From positions 95,334 to 159,333 of the forward strand of contig CAZZIU010000002.1 in assembly GCA_964654545.1 (NCBI GenBank): a DNA stretch of 64,000 nucleotides, given 5' to 3'. A program made the position numbers and the translations under genes. This DNA comes from JABMOV01 sp964654545. Its GTDB lineage: Bacteria; Fidelibacterota; Marinisomatia; Marinisomatales; JABMOV01. Positions 8,326 to 17,217 of the stretch are shown here, piece after piece. The notes beneath the pieces were generated by a model. The model was not told the DNA's origin. It saw only the letters and a program-made list of their open reading frames with translations, and searched no databases. Each line of letters opens with the position of its first letter. Positions within the stretch are counted from its first letter, which is position 1.

Positions 8326-8711
8326 TGGTATTTACCGAAAAGGAAAAATTTGTATTATTATTCATTGCGGGCTTTGCTGTTGTTGGGATTGTCGTCGGTT
8401 TGGTACGAAATGTCTGGTTTACGGACCCTCCAATTGACCTGGTGACGCCAGTAAAAATGAATACGGCGAATCAAACTACCGAAATTGAGGGAGAAATTTC
8501 TGCCATTCAACAGTCAGAAATTATTAATATTAACATTGCCAATATTGATGAATTGACATTGCTACCAAATATCGGACCGGTTACAGCAGAAAGAATTCTT
8601 CAGTATCGGGATGACTATGGTTATTTTAAATCATTGGAAGATCTAATGAAAGTAAAGGGAATTGGTCCCAAAACACTGGAAAAGATAAAATCAAAGATTA
8701 CAATTGATTAG
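8325..8711 (+). CDS. ComEA-like helix-hairpin-helix protein with N-terminal membrane anchor
   Basis: 128 residues: a transmembrane helix at about 8-27, a short linker, then a pair of helix-hairpin-helix motifs at about 62-128. The hairpins read LPNIGPVTAERILQYRDDYG and VKGIGPKTLEKIKSKI, the classic ComEA pattern that binds DNA without sequence preference. In the known family, membrane-anchored ComEA captures incoming DNA in the periplasm during natural transformation. dprA lies 6 kb downstream. It starts with GTG overlapping dnaJ. The family is sure; a transformation role is inferred. Confidence 0.85.
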   Translation: MVFTEKEKFVLLFIAGFAVVGIVVGLVRNVWFTDPPIDLVTPVKMNTANQTTEIEGEISAIQQSEIININIANIDELTLLPNIGPVTAERILQYRDDYGYFKSLEDLMKVKGIGPKTLEKIKSKITID

Positions 8712-8719
8712 GATATAGA

Positions 8720-9481
8720 ATGGACGAAAAAAAGAGGCATCGTATTTCCGATTTACTGGAATTTTTAATTGTACTGTCACTGGTATTCCTTTTTATCGTG
8801 TTAACGGTTCCCATAGCCATCTGGGAAGAAGAAGCACAGGCCGAAAAAGAAGCAAGATTCCGCATGAAGACCATGAACGGAGTTCAGCAGTTTTATAAGA
8901 CTTTAACCGGGCAATACGAAAACGATGATTTTTGGGCAATAAAAGTTGTGAATGCAGTGCGAGATTCTGTTGTTGCAGATTCTATGTTTGTCGGTGAACA
9001 ATTGGTCCTACTCGATGATAAAGAATTCGTTGTGGAAATTCCTGATAAATTTAATGTTGACGTGGACACCACGTTTGGATTCCAGCGGACAAGAAGAGAT
9101 ACGATGAATGACACGACGGTTACCTATCTTTCTTATGTTATGAAAAATACCGGTGAAATTGATTATGACTTGATTGATACTTCATATACCCCTATCAAAA
9201 AGTTGAGCGAAATTGAACAAGATTCTCTCTTTATACGGATTTTAAAGCAGGAACCGGTACAACGGGTTGAATTAACAACCTATTACGATACATACGCACC
9301 GGACTCAAGTTTTATGTATTGCCCTGTGACGATACAACAATTTATAACTTCGATCGAAGAGGACCAATTTAGAATTGATTGTCCCATTGCTGATGTAGTC
9401 AAAGAACCACGTTATCTCATATTTTCATTTTCAGCCTCAAATCATGGATACATGAAAGATGGTGTCACAAGCTGGGATTAA
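8720..9481 (+). CDS. Membrane-anchored protein with pseudopilin-like N-terminus, function unknown
   Basis: 253 residues that I do not recognise as a named family. A charged N-terminus (MDEKKRHR) is followed by DLLEFLIVLSLVFLFIVL, a hydrophobic helix that resembles the LIELLIVIAII core of type IV pilins and pseudopilins, though there is no clear Gly-Phe prepilin cleavage site. The rest is acidic and soluble and should face the periplasm. It lies 8 bp after the ComEA-like gene and 11 bp before the PilM-like candidate, so all three may work together at the envelope. The pilin link is a weak inference; a plain signal-anchor protein is the alternative. Confidence 0.55.
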   Translation: MDEKKRHRISDLLEFLIVLSLVFLFIVLTVPIAIWEEEAQAEKEARFRMKTMNGVQQFYKTLTGQYENDDFWAIKVVNAVRDSVVADSMFVGEQLVLLDDKEFVVEIPDKFNVDVDTTFGFQRTRRDTMNDTTVTYLSYVMKNTGEIDYDLIDTSYTPIKKLSEIEQDSLFIRILKQEPVQRVELTTYYDTYAPDSSFMYCPVTIQQFITSIEEDQFRIDCPIADVVKEPRYLIFSFSASNHGYMKDGVTSWD

Positions 9482-9492
9482 ATGATTAGCTT

Positions 9493-11103
9493 GTGATTAC
9501 ATTTGTTTTATCAAACGATTATATTTACGGATGTAAGTGGTATAAAGATGAGTCAACTTTTCAAGTAAGAAGTTCATTTTACCACCCTTTTAATTCCCCT
9601 CTACTTAACCAAATATCCGACGAGACACAATTAAATCATTTGATTGATGGCTCGCTCCGACTTTGCTCACAAACAATGGATATTTCTGGTGAACCTATCA
9701 GTGTTATTCTTGATTCAACATTAACGTTTGAAGATATCCTGCAAACCGATTCCGACTTACCCGTTCATATCCCTCGCCAATACATTGATTGGTACAAAGA
9801 AACGATTCTGTGTGATTACAGTGATGATTTTGAATATAGTATTTCTGAAAAACATCGAAATATCAATGAATTTCGTGTCACATATTTCCCACGGCTTCTA
9901 CCTGATATTATAAAAATGTCAGTGCGGGAATTAGGCGGTAAGCCTTTTGAGCTAAAATCAATTGGATCGATGTTTATCAATCGCAGTGCCAGTGGGAATT
10001 CAATGATCGTAAGGGATGATGTTCATGGATACACAATATATGGTGATACGGATAACGGTTCGTTTATTTCTAATCTTAGATTTTTAAAGGGAGAACCTAA
10101 ATTTTCAGAGTGGACTGGGAATACGGACATTCGCAGCTTGCTGTTCACCGAACAATATGATGGTGCGGATATTGAGGTGCACTTTATAGGTTCATTTACG
10201 GACAATAAAAAAGCCCATTGGGCCAGCTGGGACTATTTTATTGAAGATGTATCTACGAATAAGTCTGATTGGGAAAACCTGCAAACCGATTTGAATGAAG
10301 AGCAATTATCCATTTTAACTGAATGTATTTCGGAATATTCTGATCCCGATTCTAATCTATTTGACCATGCAATTCGAGTTTCAGCAAAAGATGAGGTTGA
10401 TGGGGATCGTGATGACAAAATCTATCATGAAAATATACCGGAAATTAAGGGGCGCAAAACACCGTCACCGTTTTTGACATTTCTCTTTATTGTAGTTGGT
10501 TTAAGCTATATCTATATTAATCGCGCACCTTTAATTGAGTTGGGCTCCCAGTTAATTCAACCGGATAGTGAGACTGTTGCACCCCTAACTGTAGATCCGC
10601 GTATTCACACAATTGCGAATACCAGTGAATCTCAATTGAACTTTATCAATCTTCAAATTGGGTATGATTTATCTACGTTACGCTTTATGGTTACTGAAGA
10701 AAATGCTGCTGAAATCCATTGGGAAAAAAAACCTGAAGATATTAAAAACAGGTTTAGTTATTTGGGGTCAAATATTACAATGGATGGTCTTAAAGTTCAG
10801 CTATCCTTACCATTAATTAAGGGTCAAAAATTATTTCAAAACAACAAACCGGTTGAATCCTGGTTACAGTACACTTATCGATATTTCCCCACAGGTGAGA
10901 TTCATGTATTTAAACCAATTTCTTTTGCTGATACGTATTACCACCCCATCACGATTCAGTTGAATGATATATCCACAATAATCAATTTTATCAAGTGGCT
11001 AAGAAATGGACCAACCAACTCATTGCTGAGGAAATCGATTGTAATGACAGATTCCAATCATGATTTAACCGCAACTTTTTATATTTCACTCTTTAATATA
11101 TAA
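9493..11103 (+). CDS. Large bitopic protein, possibly PilM-like actin fold fused to a periplasmic domain
   Basis: 536 residues with one transmembrane helix at about 326-342 (FLTFLFIVVGLSYIYI). The N-terminal 300 residues have the rhythm of a PilM-type actin-like domain: an IPRQYIDWYKETIL stretch, a strand FRVTYFPRLLPDII and then ELGGKPFELKSI, which matches the way PilM proteins read around their second subdomain. No clean ATP-binding phosphate loops are visible, so it would be degenerate. The C-terminal 190 residues would be periplasmic, in the place PilN/PilO occupy. GTG start at 9493. This is a structural guess; the plain description is an uncharacterised bitopic protein. Confidence 0.5.
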   Translation: MITFVLSNDYIYGCKWYKDESTFQVRSSFYHPFNSPLLNQISDETQLNHLIDGSLRLCSQTMDISGEPISVILDSTLTFEDILQTDSDLPVHIPRQYIDWYKETILCDYSDDFEYSISEKHRNINEFRVTYFPRLLPDIIKMSVRELGGKPFELKSIGSMFINRSASGNSMIVRDDVHGYTIYGDTDNGSFISNLRFLKGEPKFSEWTGNTDIRSLLFTEQYDGADIEVHFIGSFTDNKKAHWASWDYFIEDVSTNKSDWENLQTDLNEEQLSILTECISEYSDPDSNLFDHAIRVSAKDEVDGDRDDKIYHENIPEIKGRKTPSPFLTFLFIVVGLSYIYINRAPLIELGSQLIQPDSETVAPLTVDPRIHTIANTSESQLNFINLQIGYDLSTLRFMVTEENAAEIHWEKKPEDIKNRFSYLGSNITMDGLKVQLSLPLIKGQKLFQNNKPVESWLQYTYRYFPTGEIHVFKPISFADTYYHPITIQLNDISTIINFIKWLRNGPTNSLLRKSIVMTDSNHDLTATFYISLFNI

Positions 11104-11108
11104 TTACG

Positions 11109-11633
11109 ATGAAAATCCTTGCCGGTAAATACAAAGGGCAAGCCATACACACAGTAAAACGCGCTACGTATCGCCCAACACAGTCGAGAATACGGAAGAG
11201 CCTTTTTGATAGTTTAGGGAATATACAGGGAAAAACTTTTTTGGATACATACGCTGGGAGTGGAATTATTGGCTTTGAAGCGGTCAGTCGTGACGTTGGT
11301 AACCTTACATTAATTGAAGAAAATAAGAAAACCGTTCAACTATTAAAGCGAAATGCTGAACTATTTTCTTCAGAGGATATAAGGATAATTAGGGGTGATG
11401 TGATGAAATTGTTACCGGAGAAAGATTCGTATGATATTATATTTTCTGACCCCCCATATCTATATTTAAAAGATGAACATTATAGTGAACATTTGATAAA
11501 TAATTGCGTTGATAGTCTATCAGATAAAGGAATATATATATTGGAGATAGCGAAGAAATTTGCCCAATTTCCAGCTGACCGAAGGAAAGATTTTGGTGAT
11601 ACAACCTTACTGTTTTGGAGAAAACCTTCATGA
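11109..11633 (+). CDS. rsmD: 16S rRNA (guanine(966)-N(2))-methyltransferase RsmD
   Basis: A 174-residue SAM-dependent methylase. It begins MKILAGKYKGQAI with the family's R-P-T-x-x-R-x-R-x-x-x-F element (YRPTQSRIRKSLFDSL), then the SAM-binding LDTYAGSGIIGFEAVSR and the catalytic DPPY motif (SDPPYLYL, about residues 110-117). It modifies 16S rRNA during small-subunit assembly. The coaD ATG overlaps its stop (ATGA); rsmD-coaD is a widely conserved gene pair, which strengthens both calls. Confidence 0.93.
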   Translation: MKILAGKYKGQAIHTVKRATYRPTQSRIRKSLFDSLGNIQGKTFLDTYAGSGIIGFEAVSRDVGNLTLIEENKKTVQLLKRNAELFSSEDIRIIRGDVMKLLPEKDSYDIIFSDPPYLYLKDEHYSEHLINNCVDSLSDKGIYILEIAKKFAQFPADRRKDFGDTTLLFWRKPS

Positions 11634-12109
11634 AAATAGTCATTTATCCCGGAACATTTGACCCGATTCATCGGGGTCACATTGATATTGCTGAACGAGC
11701 ATCTAGACTGTTCGACAAGTTGATTTTCCTTGTTGCCGAAAATCTACAAAAATCAGCATTATTTACAACGAGTGAACGAAAAGAAATGATAACGGAAGCT
11801 ACCAGACACTTATCGAACATAGAGGTAAAATCAACACCTGATCTGGTTGTCAATGTTGCAAAAGAAGAAAAAGCGATAGCCCTGATTCGTGGATTAAGGC
11901 ATGTAAGCGATTTTGAATTTGAATTTCAAATGGCCATGATGAATTATCACTTAAACTCAGATGTAACAACCATTCTCATGATGCCGGATGAAAAATACAT
12001 TCATTTAAACTCCACAGTCGTGAAAGATGTGTCCAAATTAAAGGGTGATATATCGGCCTATGTGCCTGATATTGTAAAACGTTATCTGAAATTGAAATAT
12101 AATCATTAG
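11630..12109 (+). CDS. coaD: Phosphopantetheine adenylyltransferase
   Basis: Transfers AMP from ATP to 4'-phosphopantetheine, the penultimate step of coenzyme A synthesis. Family motifs are clear in 159 residues: YPGTFDPIHRGHIDI at the N-terminus (HxGH active site), ALIRGLRHVSDFEFEFQMA in the middle and the late NSTVVKDV segment, corresponding to the S-S-T/S-x-V-x-x-V element. The start at 11630 gives the canonical MKIVIYPGTFDP; a TTG 15 bp upstream would add five residues inside rsmD without support. Confidence 0.95.
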   Translation: MKIVIYPGTFDPIHRGHIDIAERASRLFDKLIFLVAENLQKSALFTTSERKEMITEATRHLSNIEVKSTPDLVVNVAKEEKAIALIRGLRHVSDFEFEFQMAMMNYHLNSDVTTILMMPDEKYIHLNSTVVKDVSKLKGDISAYVPDIVKRYLKLKYNH

Positions 12110-12162
12110 AATTTCATAAATTCGTCGTCCCTTTTTAATCATTTTATAGAGAATATATCAAA

Positions 12163-12420
12163 ATGCCAACATACGAATATCTATGCACGGAATGTGGGAT
12201 TACATTTGATGTATTCCAGGCAATGTCCGATTCGGTATTGGATCGCTGTCCAAAATGTGGGGGTAAAGTGCGCCGGTTAGTGAGCGGTGGGTCCGGCCTA
12301 ATATTTAAAGGATCAGGGTTCTATGTAACGGACTATAAGAATAAATCAGTTAAAGAAATATCAGAACCTGTGTCCAAGAAGCCATCAAAATCATCAACTT
12401 CAGAAATTTCAAAGGAATAA
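12163..12420 (+). CDS. FmdB-family zinc ribbon protein
   Basis: 85 residues starting MPTYEYLCTECGITFDVFQ, the stereotyped opening of FmdB-type regulatory zinc ribbons. Two Cys pairs (CTEC and CPKC) make one zinc site; the segment VRRLVSGGSGLIFKGSGFYVTDY follows the family consensus (shown here in pieces: VRRLVSGG, then FKGSGFY). The tail is Lys/Ser-rich and disordered. Members have been linked to amidase/formamidase regulation but most have no proven role. It lies 2 bp before icd. Confidence 0.85.
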   Translation: MPTYEYLCTECGITFDVFQAMSDSVLDRCPKCGGKVRRLVSGGSGLIFKGSGFYVTDYKNKSVKEISEPVSKKPSKSSTSEISKE

Positions 12421-12422
12421 AC

Positions 12423-13718
12423 ATGTCAATTTATCAGTTTATTAATGTACCTGAAAGCGGGAAAAAAATTACAGCCACTAACGGGAAATTATCTGTTCCG
12501 GATAATCCAATCATTCCATTTATTGAAGGTGATGGTATAGGGCCGGATATTTGGCATGCCGCTGTACGAGTGTTTGATGCTGCGGTTGAAAAAGCCTATA
12601 ACGGAAAAAAGAAAATATCCTGGATGGAGGTGTATGCTGGAGAAAAAGCACTGGAAAAAACCAATAGCTGGCTTCCAGATGAAACTCTGGATGTGATTCG
12701 GGAATATTTAATTGCAATCAAAGGTCCTTTGACTACTCCTGTAGGTGGTGGTATTCGCTCTCTAAACGTCGCCCTTCGACAAAAACTGGATTTATATGCC
12801 TGTGTTCGACCCGTTCGCTGGTTCAGTGGTGTTCCCTCACCAGTGAAGGAACCGGGACTGGTGGACATGATTATTTACAGGGAAAATACTGAAGACATTT
12901 ATGCAGGTATTGAATGGATGGATGGAAGTCCCGAAGTTGAAAAAGTAAAATCATTTCTTCTTACAGAAATGAATGTAAAAAACATTCGATTCCCCAACAC
13001 TGCATCCATAGGCGTAAAACCTGTATCTGTCGAGGGCACTGAACGATTAATCAGATCCGCAATTGATTTTGCATTGGACCATCATCGGAAATCAGTGACG
13101 ATTGTCCACAAAGGCAATATTATGAAGTTTACAGAAGGTGCCTTTAAAACATGGGGATATGCCCTCGCTGAAAGAGAATATGGAGACAAGGTTTTCACCT
13201 GGGCGCAATACGATCGGATTAAGGCTGAAAAAGGTGAAGAGGAAGCTAGCAAGGCGCAAAAATCAGCATTGGATAGCGGAAAACTATTGGTTAAGGATTT
13301 TATAGCCGATGCTTTCTTGCAACAGATTCTTCTGCGACCGGCGGAATACGACGTGGTTGCAACATTGAATCTAAATGGTGACTATATTTCTGATGCGCTG
13401 GCAGCAATTGTGGGTGGTATTGGAATTGCTCCAGGAGCAAATATTAATTACATCTCAGGGCACGCCATATTTGAGGCAACTCATGGCACTGCACCCAAGT
13501 ATGCTGGACAAGACAAAGTAAATCCAAGCTCAATTATTTTAAGCGGAGTGATGATGCTGGAGCATCTTGGATGGCAGGAAGCCGCTGATAATATTGTCCA
13601 TGGAATCGAAGGATCCATCATAAATAAAAGGGTCACATATGATTTTCACCGTCTCATGGATGGTGCAACAAAATTGAAATGTTCCGAATTTGGAACAGAA
13701 ATAATTTCTAATATGTAG
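12423..13718 (+). CDS. icd: NADP-dependent isocitrate dehydrogenase
   Basis: Oxidatively decarboxylates isocitrate to 2-oxoglutarate in the TCA cycle. The 431-residue protein follows the homodimeric E. coli-type enzyme throughout: IPFIEGDGIGPDIW near the N-terminus, the substrate segment GGGIRSLNVALRQKLDLYAC (with the serine that is phosphorylated in E. coli), NIMKFTEGAF and NLNGDYISDALAA. THGTAPKYAGQDKVNPS and VTYDFHRLMDGA contain the Lys-Tyr and Tyr/Arg residues that select NADP over NAD. No aceK-type kinase is nearby, so regulation by phosphorylation is not implied. Confidence 0.96.
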   Translation: MSIYQFINVPESGKKITATNGKLSVPDNPIIPFIEGDGIGPDIWHAAVRVFDAAVEKAYNGKKKISWMEVYAGEKALEKTNSWLPDETLDVIREYLIAIKGPLTTPVGGGIRSLNVALRQKLDLYACVRPVRWFSGVPSPVKEPGLVDMIIYRENTEDIYAGIEWMDGSPEVEKVKSFLLTEMNVKNIRFPNTASIGVKPVSVEGTERLIRSAIDFALDHHRKSVTIVHKGNIMKFTEGAFKTWGYALAEREYGDKVFTWAQYDRIKAEKGEEEASKAQKSALDSGKLLVKDFIADAFLQQILLRPAEYDVVATLNLNGDYISDALAAIVGGIGIAPGANINYISGHAIFEATHGTAPKYAGQDKVNPSSIILSGVMMLEHLGWQEAADNIVHGIEGSIINKRVTYDFHRLMDGATKLKCSEFGTEIISNM

Positions 13719-13770
13719 CATTCCTTTTCGCCGAGTAGTAGTTTATTCGGATAATCGGATTTTACGAATT

Positions 13771-14757
13771 ATGTTTATAGATTATACAGTCATTGAATGT
13801 CGAGCCGGAAAAGGCGGAGCCGGAATGGTTTCCTTCAGACGGGAAAAATTCGTTCCCAAAGGAGGGCCGAATGGTGGTGATGGAGGAAAAGGCGGCGATA
13901 TTGTCATAAAGGTAGATACGAATCTCCACACCCTGCACGATTTGCGTTACAATCGCATATACAAAGCTGCCAATGGTGGAAGTGGTGGTACAAATCAAAA
14001 ATCCGGAAAAAATGGCACGGATATCCATATTCTCGTTCCACCTGGGACACTTATTAAAAATAAAGAAACTGGTGAAGTCATTGCCGATTTAACAAGCACT
14101 CAAGATTCCATTATACTATGCCATGGCGGCAAAGGTGGGAATGGAAACCAACATTACAAGACGTCCACGAACCAGACCCCCCGATATGCACAATCGGGCC
14201 TTCCCGGCGAGAATGGAATATTTGAATTGGAGTTGAAAGTATTGGCAGATGTTGGTTTGGTCGGGCTTCCAAATGCTGGTAAATCTACATTTCTGTCCAC
14301 AGTATCCGCTGCCCGACCAAAGGTGGCTGATTATCCGTTCACAACACTTGAACCATACCTCGGGATCGTAAATATATCGGAATTTAGATCATTGGTTATG
14401 GCGGATATTCCTGGGTTAATTGAAGGTGCCAGTGATGGCAAAGGATTGGGTATTACTTTTCTACGCCATGTAGAACGGTCGAAGGTGTTGGCTTTCGTAA
14501 TTGACATCAATGAAGAAGACCCGGAAAAAGTCTACCAGACGTTATTGAATGAATTATTTCATCACAATGCAGCTTTGTTGGATAAACCGAGATGTATAAT
14601 ACGTTCCAAAATTGATACAATTAGTGAAGAAATTGATGATCATTGGAATTCTGTTTCTTTTAAATATGTATCCATGTCTTCGGTTACCGGTGAAGGTGTG
14701 AAAGATGTATTATTATTTATAGATAGATTAATTAATGAATCCCGAGATCACCACTGA
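13771..14757 (+). CDS. obg: GTPase Obg/CgtA, ribosome assembly
   Basis: 328 residues: the glycine-rich Obg fold (1-158; many Gly-Gly-x-Gly turns such as GGPNGGDGGKGGD) and a G domain with G1 GLPNAGKST (about 165-173), switch II DIPGLIEGA and a late RSKID element in the NKxD position. It acts in 50S subunit maturation and stress control. The C-terminal OCT domain found in some Obg proteins is missing, as in many FCB relatives. The G4 motif is RSKID rather than NKxD, a small departure worth checking. Its 3' end overlaps dprA by 23 bp. Confidence 0.94.
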   Translation: MFIDYTVIECRAGKGGAGMVSFRREKFVPKGGPNGGDGGKGGDIVIKVDTNLHTLHDLRYNRIYKAANGGSGGTNQKSGKNGTDIHILVPPGTLIKNKETGEVIADLTSTQDSIILCHGGKGGNGNQHYKTSTNQTPRYAQSGLPGENGIFELELKVLADVGLVGLPNAGKSTFLSTVSAARPKVADYPFTTLEPYLGIVNISEFRSLVMADIPGLIEGASDGKGLGITFLRHVERSKVLAFVIDINEEDPEKVYQTLLNELFHHNAALLDKPRCIIRSKIDTISEEIDDHWNSVSFKYVSMSSVTGEGVKDVLLFIDRLINESRDHH

Positions 14758-15829
14758 TATACTGAATTTGCTCCATGTGCCAGGAATTGGGCCCCAACGT
14801 GTTCGCACGCTTTTATCGTATTATAAAGATACCCGGAGCATCTGGGATGAGTCTGAGACCGGTTTATGCCAGATTGAAGGCATCAATATTTCTATTGCAA
14901 GGTCAATTTTGGATTTCACAGATTTTGATTTTGGAAAGCGTCAGGTTGAGATTGCCCAAAAAAATAATTGCAATATTGTTTCCAGTTTTGACAATCATTA
15001 TCCTGAATTATTAAAAAGAATTTATGACCCACCTGTGCTATTGTTTACAAAGGGGAATGGTCTCAAAAAAGAACAAGATTGTATTGCCATTGTTGGAACC
15101 AGAAACATGACAGAATACGGACGACGGGTCACTTCCGATTTATCTTCATCCTTATCACGATCTGGTTTAATCATTGTCAGCGGATTAGCACGCGGAGTGG
15201 ATACAATTGCTCATAACGAAACTCTCATCGCGGATGGAAAGACTATTGCAGTCCTGGGTTGCGGTTTAGATCGTGTTTATCCATCCGAAAACAGGAAATT
15301 ATACAGCGAAATTGAAGATAGGGGAACCCTGGTTTCCGAATTCCCATTTGGAACGAAACCGGATGCAGTGAATTTTCCTCAAAGAAATCGCATCATCAGT
15401 GGTTTGAGTCATGCCGTAATAGTGGTTGAAGCAGGTAATAAATCGGGCGCCATGTTAACAGCCCTAAATGCAATTGACCAGAACAGGGACGTGTATGCCG
15501 TTCCTGGAAGAATCTATGATGACAAAAGTATTGGCACCAATCGATTAATCAGACATGGCGCAATCCCAGTACAAAACGCCGAGGAAATTGTAACGATTCT
15601 GCAACCACGGTTATTTAAACCAAATCAACCCAAGCAAGAACGAATTAACCTGGAATTGAATCCAATGCAGGCAAAAATCGTCGCCCAATTACAAAATGAT
15701 GCTGTTCATATTGATCAACTGGCAAAAATTCTCAACATTGAAATCACAAAGCTATTAAGTGAATTGCTGCAATTGGAATTGATTGGAGCAGTACGACAAT
15801 TGGCAGGCAAAATGTTTATAGCAAATTAA
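14735..15829 (+). CDS. dprA: DNA-processing protein DprA
   Basis: Loads RecA onto incoming single-stranded DNA during natural transformation. The 364-residue protein has an N-terminal helix-hairpin-helix/SAM-like region (LLHVPGIGPQRVRTLLSYY), the extended Rossmann fold with IVGTRNMTEYGRRVT and SGLARGVDTIAHN, then GCGLDRVYPSEN, FPQRNRIISGLS and GAMLTALNAIDQ, all DprA signatures, and a C-terminal winged-helix-like part (about 300-364). The ATG at 14735 overlaps the obg end. With the ComEA-like gene at 8325 this is a second competence-type gene in the window. Confidence 0.95.
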   Translation: MNPEITTDILNLLHVPGIGPQRVRTLLSYYKDTRSIWDESETGLCQIEGINISIARSILDFTDFDFGKRQVEIAQKNNCNIVSSFDNHYPELLKRIYDPPVLLFTKGNGLKKEQDCIAIVGTRNMTEYGRRVTSDLSSSLSRSGLIIVSGLARGVDTIAHNETLIADGKTIAVLGCGLDRVYPSENRKLYSEIEDRGTLVSEFPFGTKPDAVNFPQRNRIISGLSHAVIVVEAGNKSGAMLTALNAIDQNRDVYAVPGRIYDDKSIGTNRLIRHGAIPVQNAEEIVTILQPRLFKPNQPKQERINLELNPMQAKIVAQLQNDAVHIDQLAKILNIEITKLLSELLQLELIGAVRQLAGKMFIAN

Positions 15830-15914
15830 TGCTGAATTGATATTGGAGAGGGAGGGCTCCGATTGTAATTTCGCCCGTCATTTTTCGAGAAGAAACCTAA
15901 AAAACAACATTTAT

Positions 15915-16004
15915 GGAGAGGTGGCCGAGCTGGCTGAAGGCGCTCGCCTGCTAAGTGAGTAACTGGGGAGACCTGGTTCGAGGGTTCGAATCCCTCCCTC
16001 TCCG
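15915..16004 (+). tRNA. tRNA-Ser(GCU)
   Basis: A 90-nt class II tRNA. The acceptor stem GGAGAGG pairs with CCTCTCC, the anticodon stem CTCGC pairs with GTGAG around loop CTGCTAA (anticodon GCT, reading AGC/AGU), a long variable arm follows, and the T arm is GAGGG-TTCGAAT-CCCTC. The discriminator is G, as expected for serine. CCA is not encoded. It stands alone between dprA and the convergent minus-strand pair. Confidence 0.95.
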
Positions 16005-16091
16005 CAAATTTTATTTATAGAATTATAATCTAGACTGCTGTGAAGTTGTTAGATATTAATATGTTCAATTCAGGACGGTAACCAAATCGTA

Positions 16092-16487
16092 CTACTGAAA
16101 AACTTCCTTTAATCTCTCAATCATATTCGTTTCAGATGTAAATACAATTCCATCTGCTTCTATAACCTGTTCAAGTTTAGGTACTAATTTTTCTCGTAAA
16201 TGATCGCTGGAAAAATGATCTTTCAATAGAGCGGCACACTGTACTGCATGATCCATCTTTTGAAATTCATCCATCTCCATTATGTGCTGTCCTGCGTCGC
16301 GTAAAACATCCAATGCGCGGTGCTGTTTATAATCAGGAAATAGCTCCAGTAGTGTATCTGCCCACACTTCTCGTTCTTCAAACTCAATTCTACCATCTGC
16401 CAATTGCAAACAAACTATGACATGGGTTACCAATTCTAACGGTGAATAATCTAGTATCGTTTTGGGGACGTCTTCTTTTTTAAACAT
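16092..16487 (-). CDS. TerB-like (tellurite-resistance-type) helical protein
   Basis: 131 residues, all helical and acidic. CLQLADGRIEFEEREVW and VIEADGIVFTSETNMIERL are the two acidic helix turns expected in TerB-family proteins, whose known role is poorly defined despite the tellurite name; metal binding by the acidic residues has been proposed for the family. It begins 2 bp after the BolA-like gene on the same strand, so the two are probably one transcript. The TerB assignment is moderately sure, a function is not. Confidence 0.68.
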   Translation of the reverse strand: MFKKEDVPKTILDYSPLELVTHVIVCLQLADGRIEFEEREVWADTLLELFPDYKQHRALDVLRDAGQHIMEMDEFQKMDHAVQCAALLKDHFSSDHLREKLVPKLEQVIEADGIVFTSETNMIERLKEVFQ

Positions 16488-16489
16488 AG

Positions 16490-16780
16490 TTAGCTCGATT
16501 TCTCCTTAATTGTTGTCCATTCTTCAGGGGTATAGGTTTTCATACTCAATGCATGGATTTCATTTTGCATAAGGTCATTTACAATTTCATATATTTTGCG
16601 ATGACGATCAATCAAGTCCATGCCATTAAATGCATTTGAAACAATTATGGTATTTAAATGAGCTCCGCCAGTGTACGCATCATGGTGTTGGTGTCCTTTT
16701 GCGAAATCTTCAACTTCAAAATGATCCAGCGCTAATGAGGCCTCTAACCTGGTCCGCAACTCATCAAATATTGAACTCAT
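16490..16780 (-). CDS. BolA-family protein
   Basis: 96 residues with the class II KH-like BolA pattern: an N-terminal helix (FDELRTRLEASLALDHFEVED), then GAHLNTIIVSNAFNGMDLIDRHRKIYEIV in which the family's H-x(4)-V-S-x-x-F-x-G-x-x-x-x-x-R-H-R core is complete, then EIHALSMKTYTPEEW. (Motifs given in part: IIVSNAFNGMDLIDRHR.) BolA proteins act with monothiol glutaredoxins in iron-sulfur handling or as transcription factors. It heads a two-gene minus-strand unit with the TerB-like gene and is divergent from the DUF1232-like gene 42 bp away. Confidence 0.9.
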   Translation of the reverse strand: MSSIFDELRTRLEASLALDHFEVEDFAKGHQHHDAYTGGAHLNTIIVSNAFNGMDLIDRHRKIYEIVNDLMQNEIHALSMKTYTPEEWTTIKEKSS

Positions 16781-16822
16781 CTAATTAATCCTTTTGATTG
16801 ATATGATCCCTAAATTACAACC

Positions 16823-17212
16823 ATGACGAAAGAAGATCATCTATTTAGAATCACTCCTGAAGATAAACAGCGATATGAAAAACAAATTGCGAATATTGAT
16901 ATGTCGAAAAAGAAACAGGTATTGCATAGGATTCCAGAGAAGGTTTCCTATTTGATGCAAGATGTAGATTTACATCCCATTCAGAAAGAACTTATTGAAG
17001 ATATTTCCCGATTGTATACTGTATTAAAAAACGTACCTAATCTGGATGAAAATATCCAAAAACGTATATTATTTGCTTTAGAGTATTTTGTTAAGTCAGA
17101 CGATGAAATACCGGATACGGTGCCTACAGTCGGTTATCTGGATGATGCCGTGTTGGTGCGCTGGATAGCAGAGCAAATATTAGAAGAATATTCGCATATT
17201 TTTGAAGCGTGA
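16823..17212 (+). CDS. DUF1232/YkvA-like protein
   Basis: 129 residues. The C-terminal half ILFALEYFVKSDDEIPDTV followed by PTVGYLDDAVLVRWIAEQI fits the DUF1232 consensus (a hydrophobic helix, then Asp-x-Ile-Pro-Asp and Gly-Tyr-x-Asp-Asp). The helix here is less hydrophobic than in typical membrane-bound members, so a soluble form is possible. The N-terminal half is charged and helical. Function is unknown in the family. It is divergent from the BolA-like gene. Confidence 0.65.
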   Translation: MTKEDHLFRITPEDKQRYEKQIANIDMSKKKQVLHRIPEKVSYLMQDVDLHPIQKELIEDISRLYTVLKNVPNLDENIQKRILFALEYFVKSDDEIPDTVPTVGYLDDAVLVRWIAEQILEEYSHIFEA

Positions 17213-17217
17213 TTGCT

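Noticed and set aside
8325..8711. HHH protein as part of a DNA repair enzyme fragment
   Set aside because: It is complete with an N-terminal membrane helix, a ribosome-coupled start and its own stop, matching ComEA layout.
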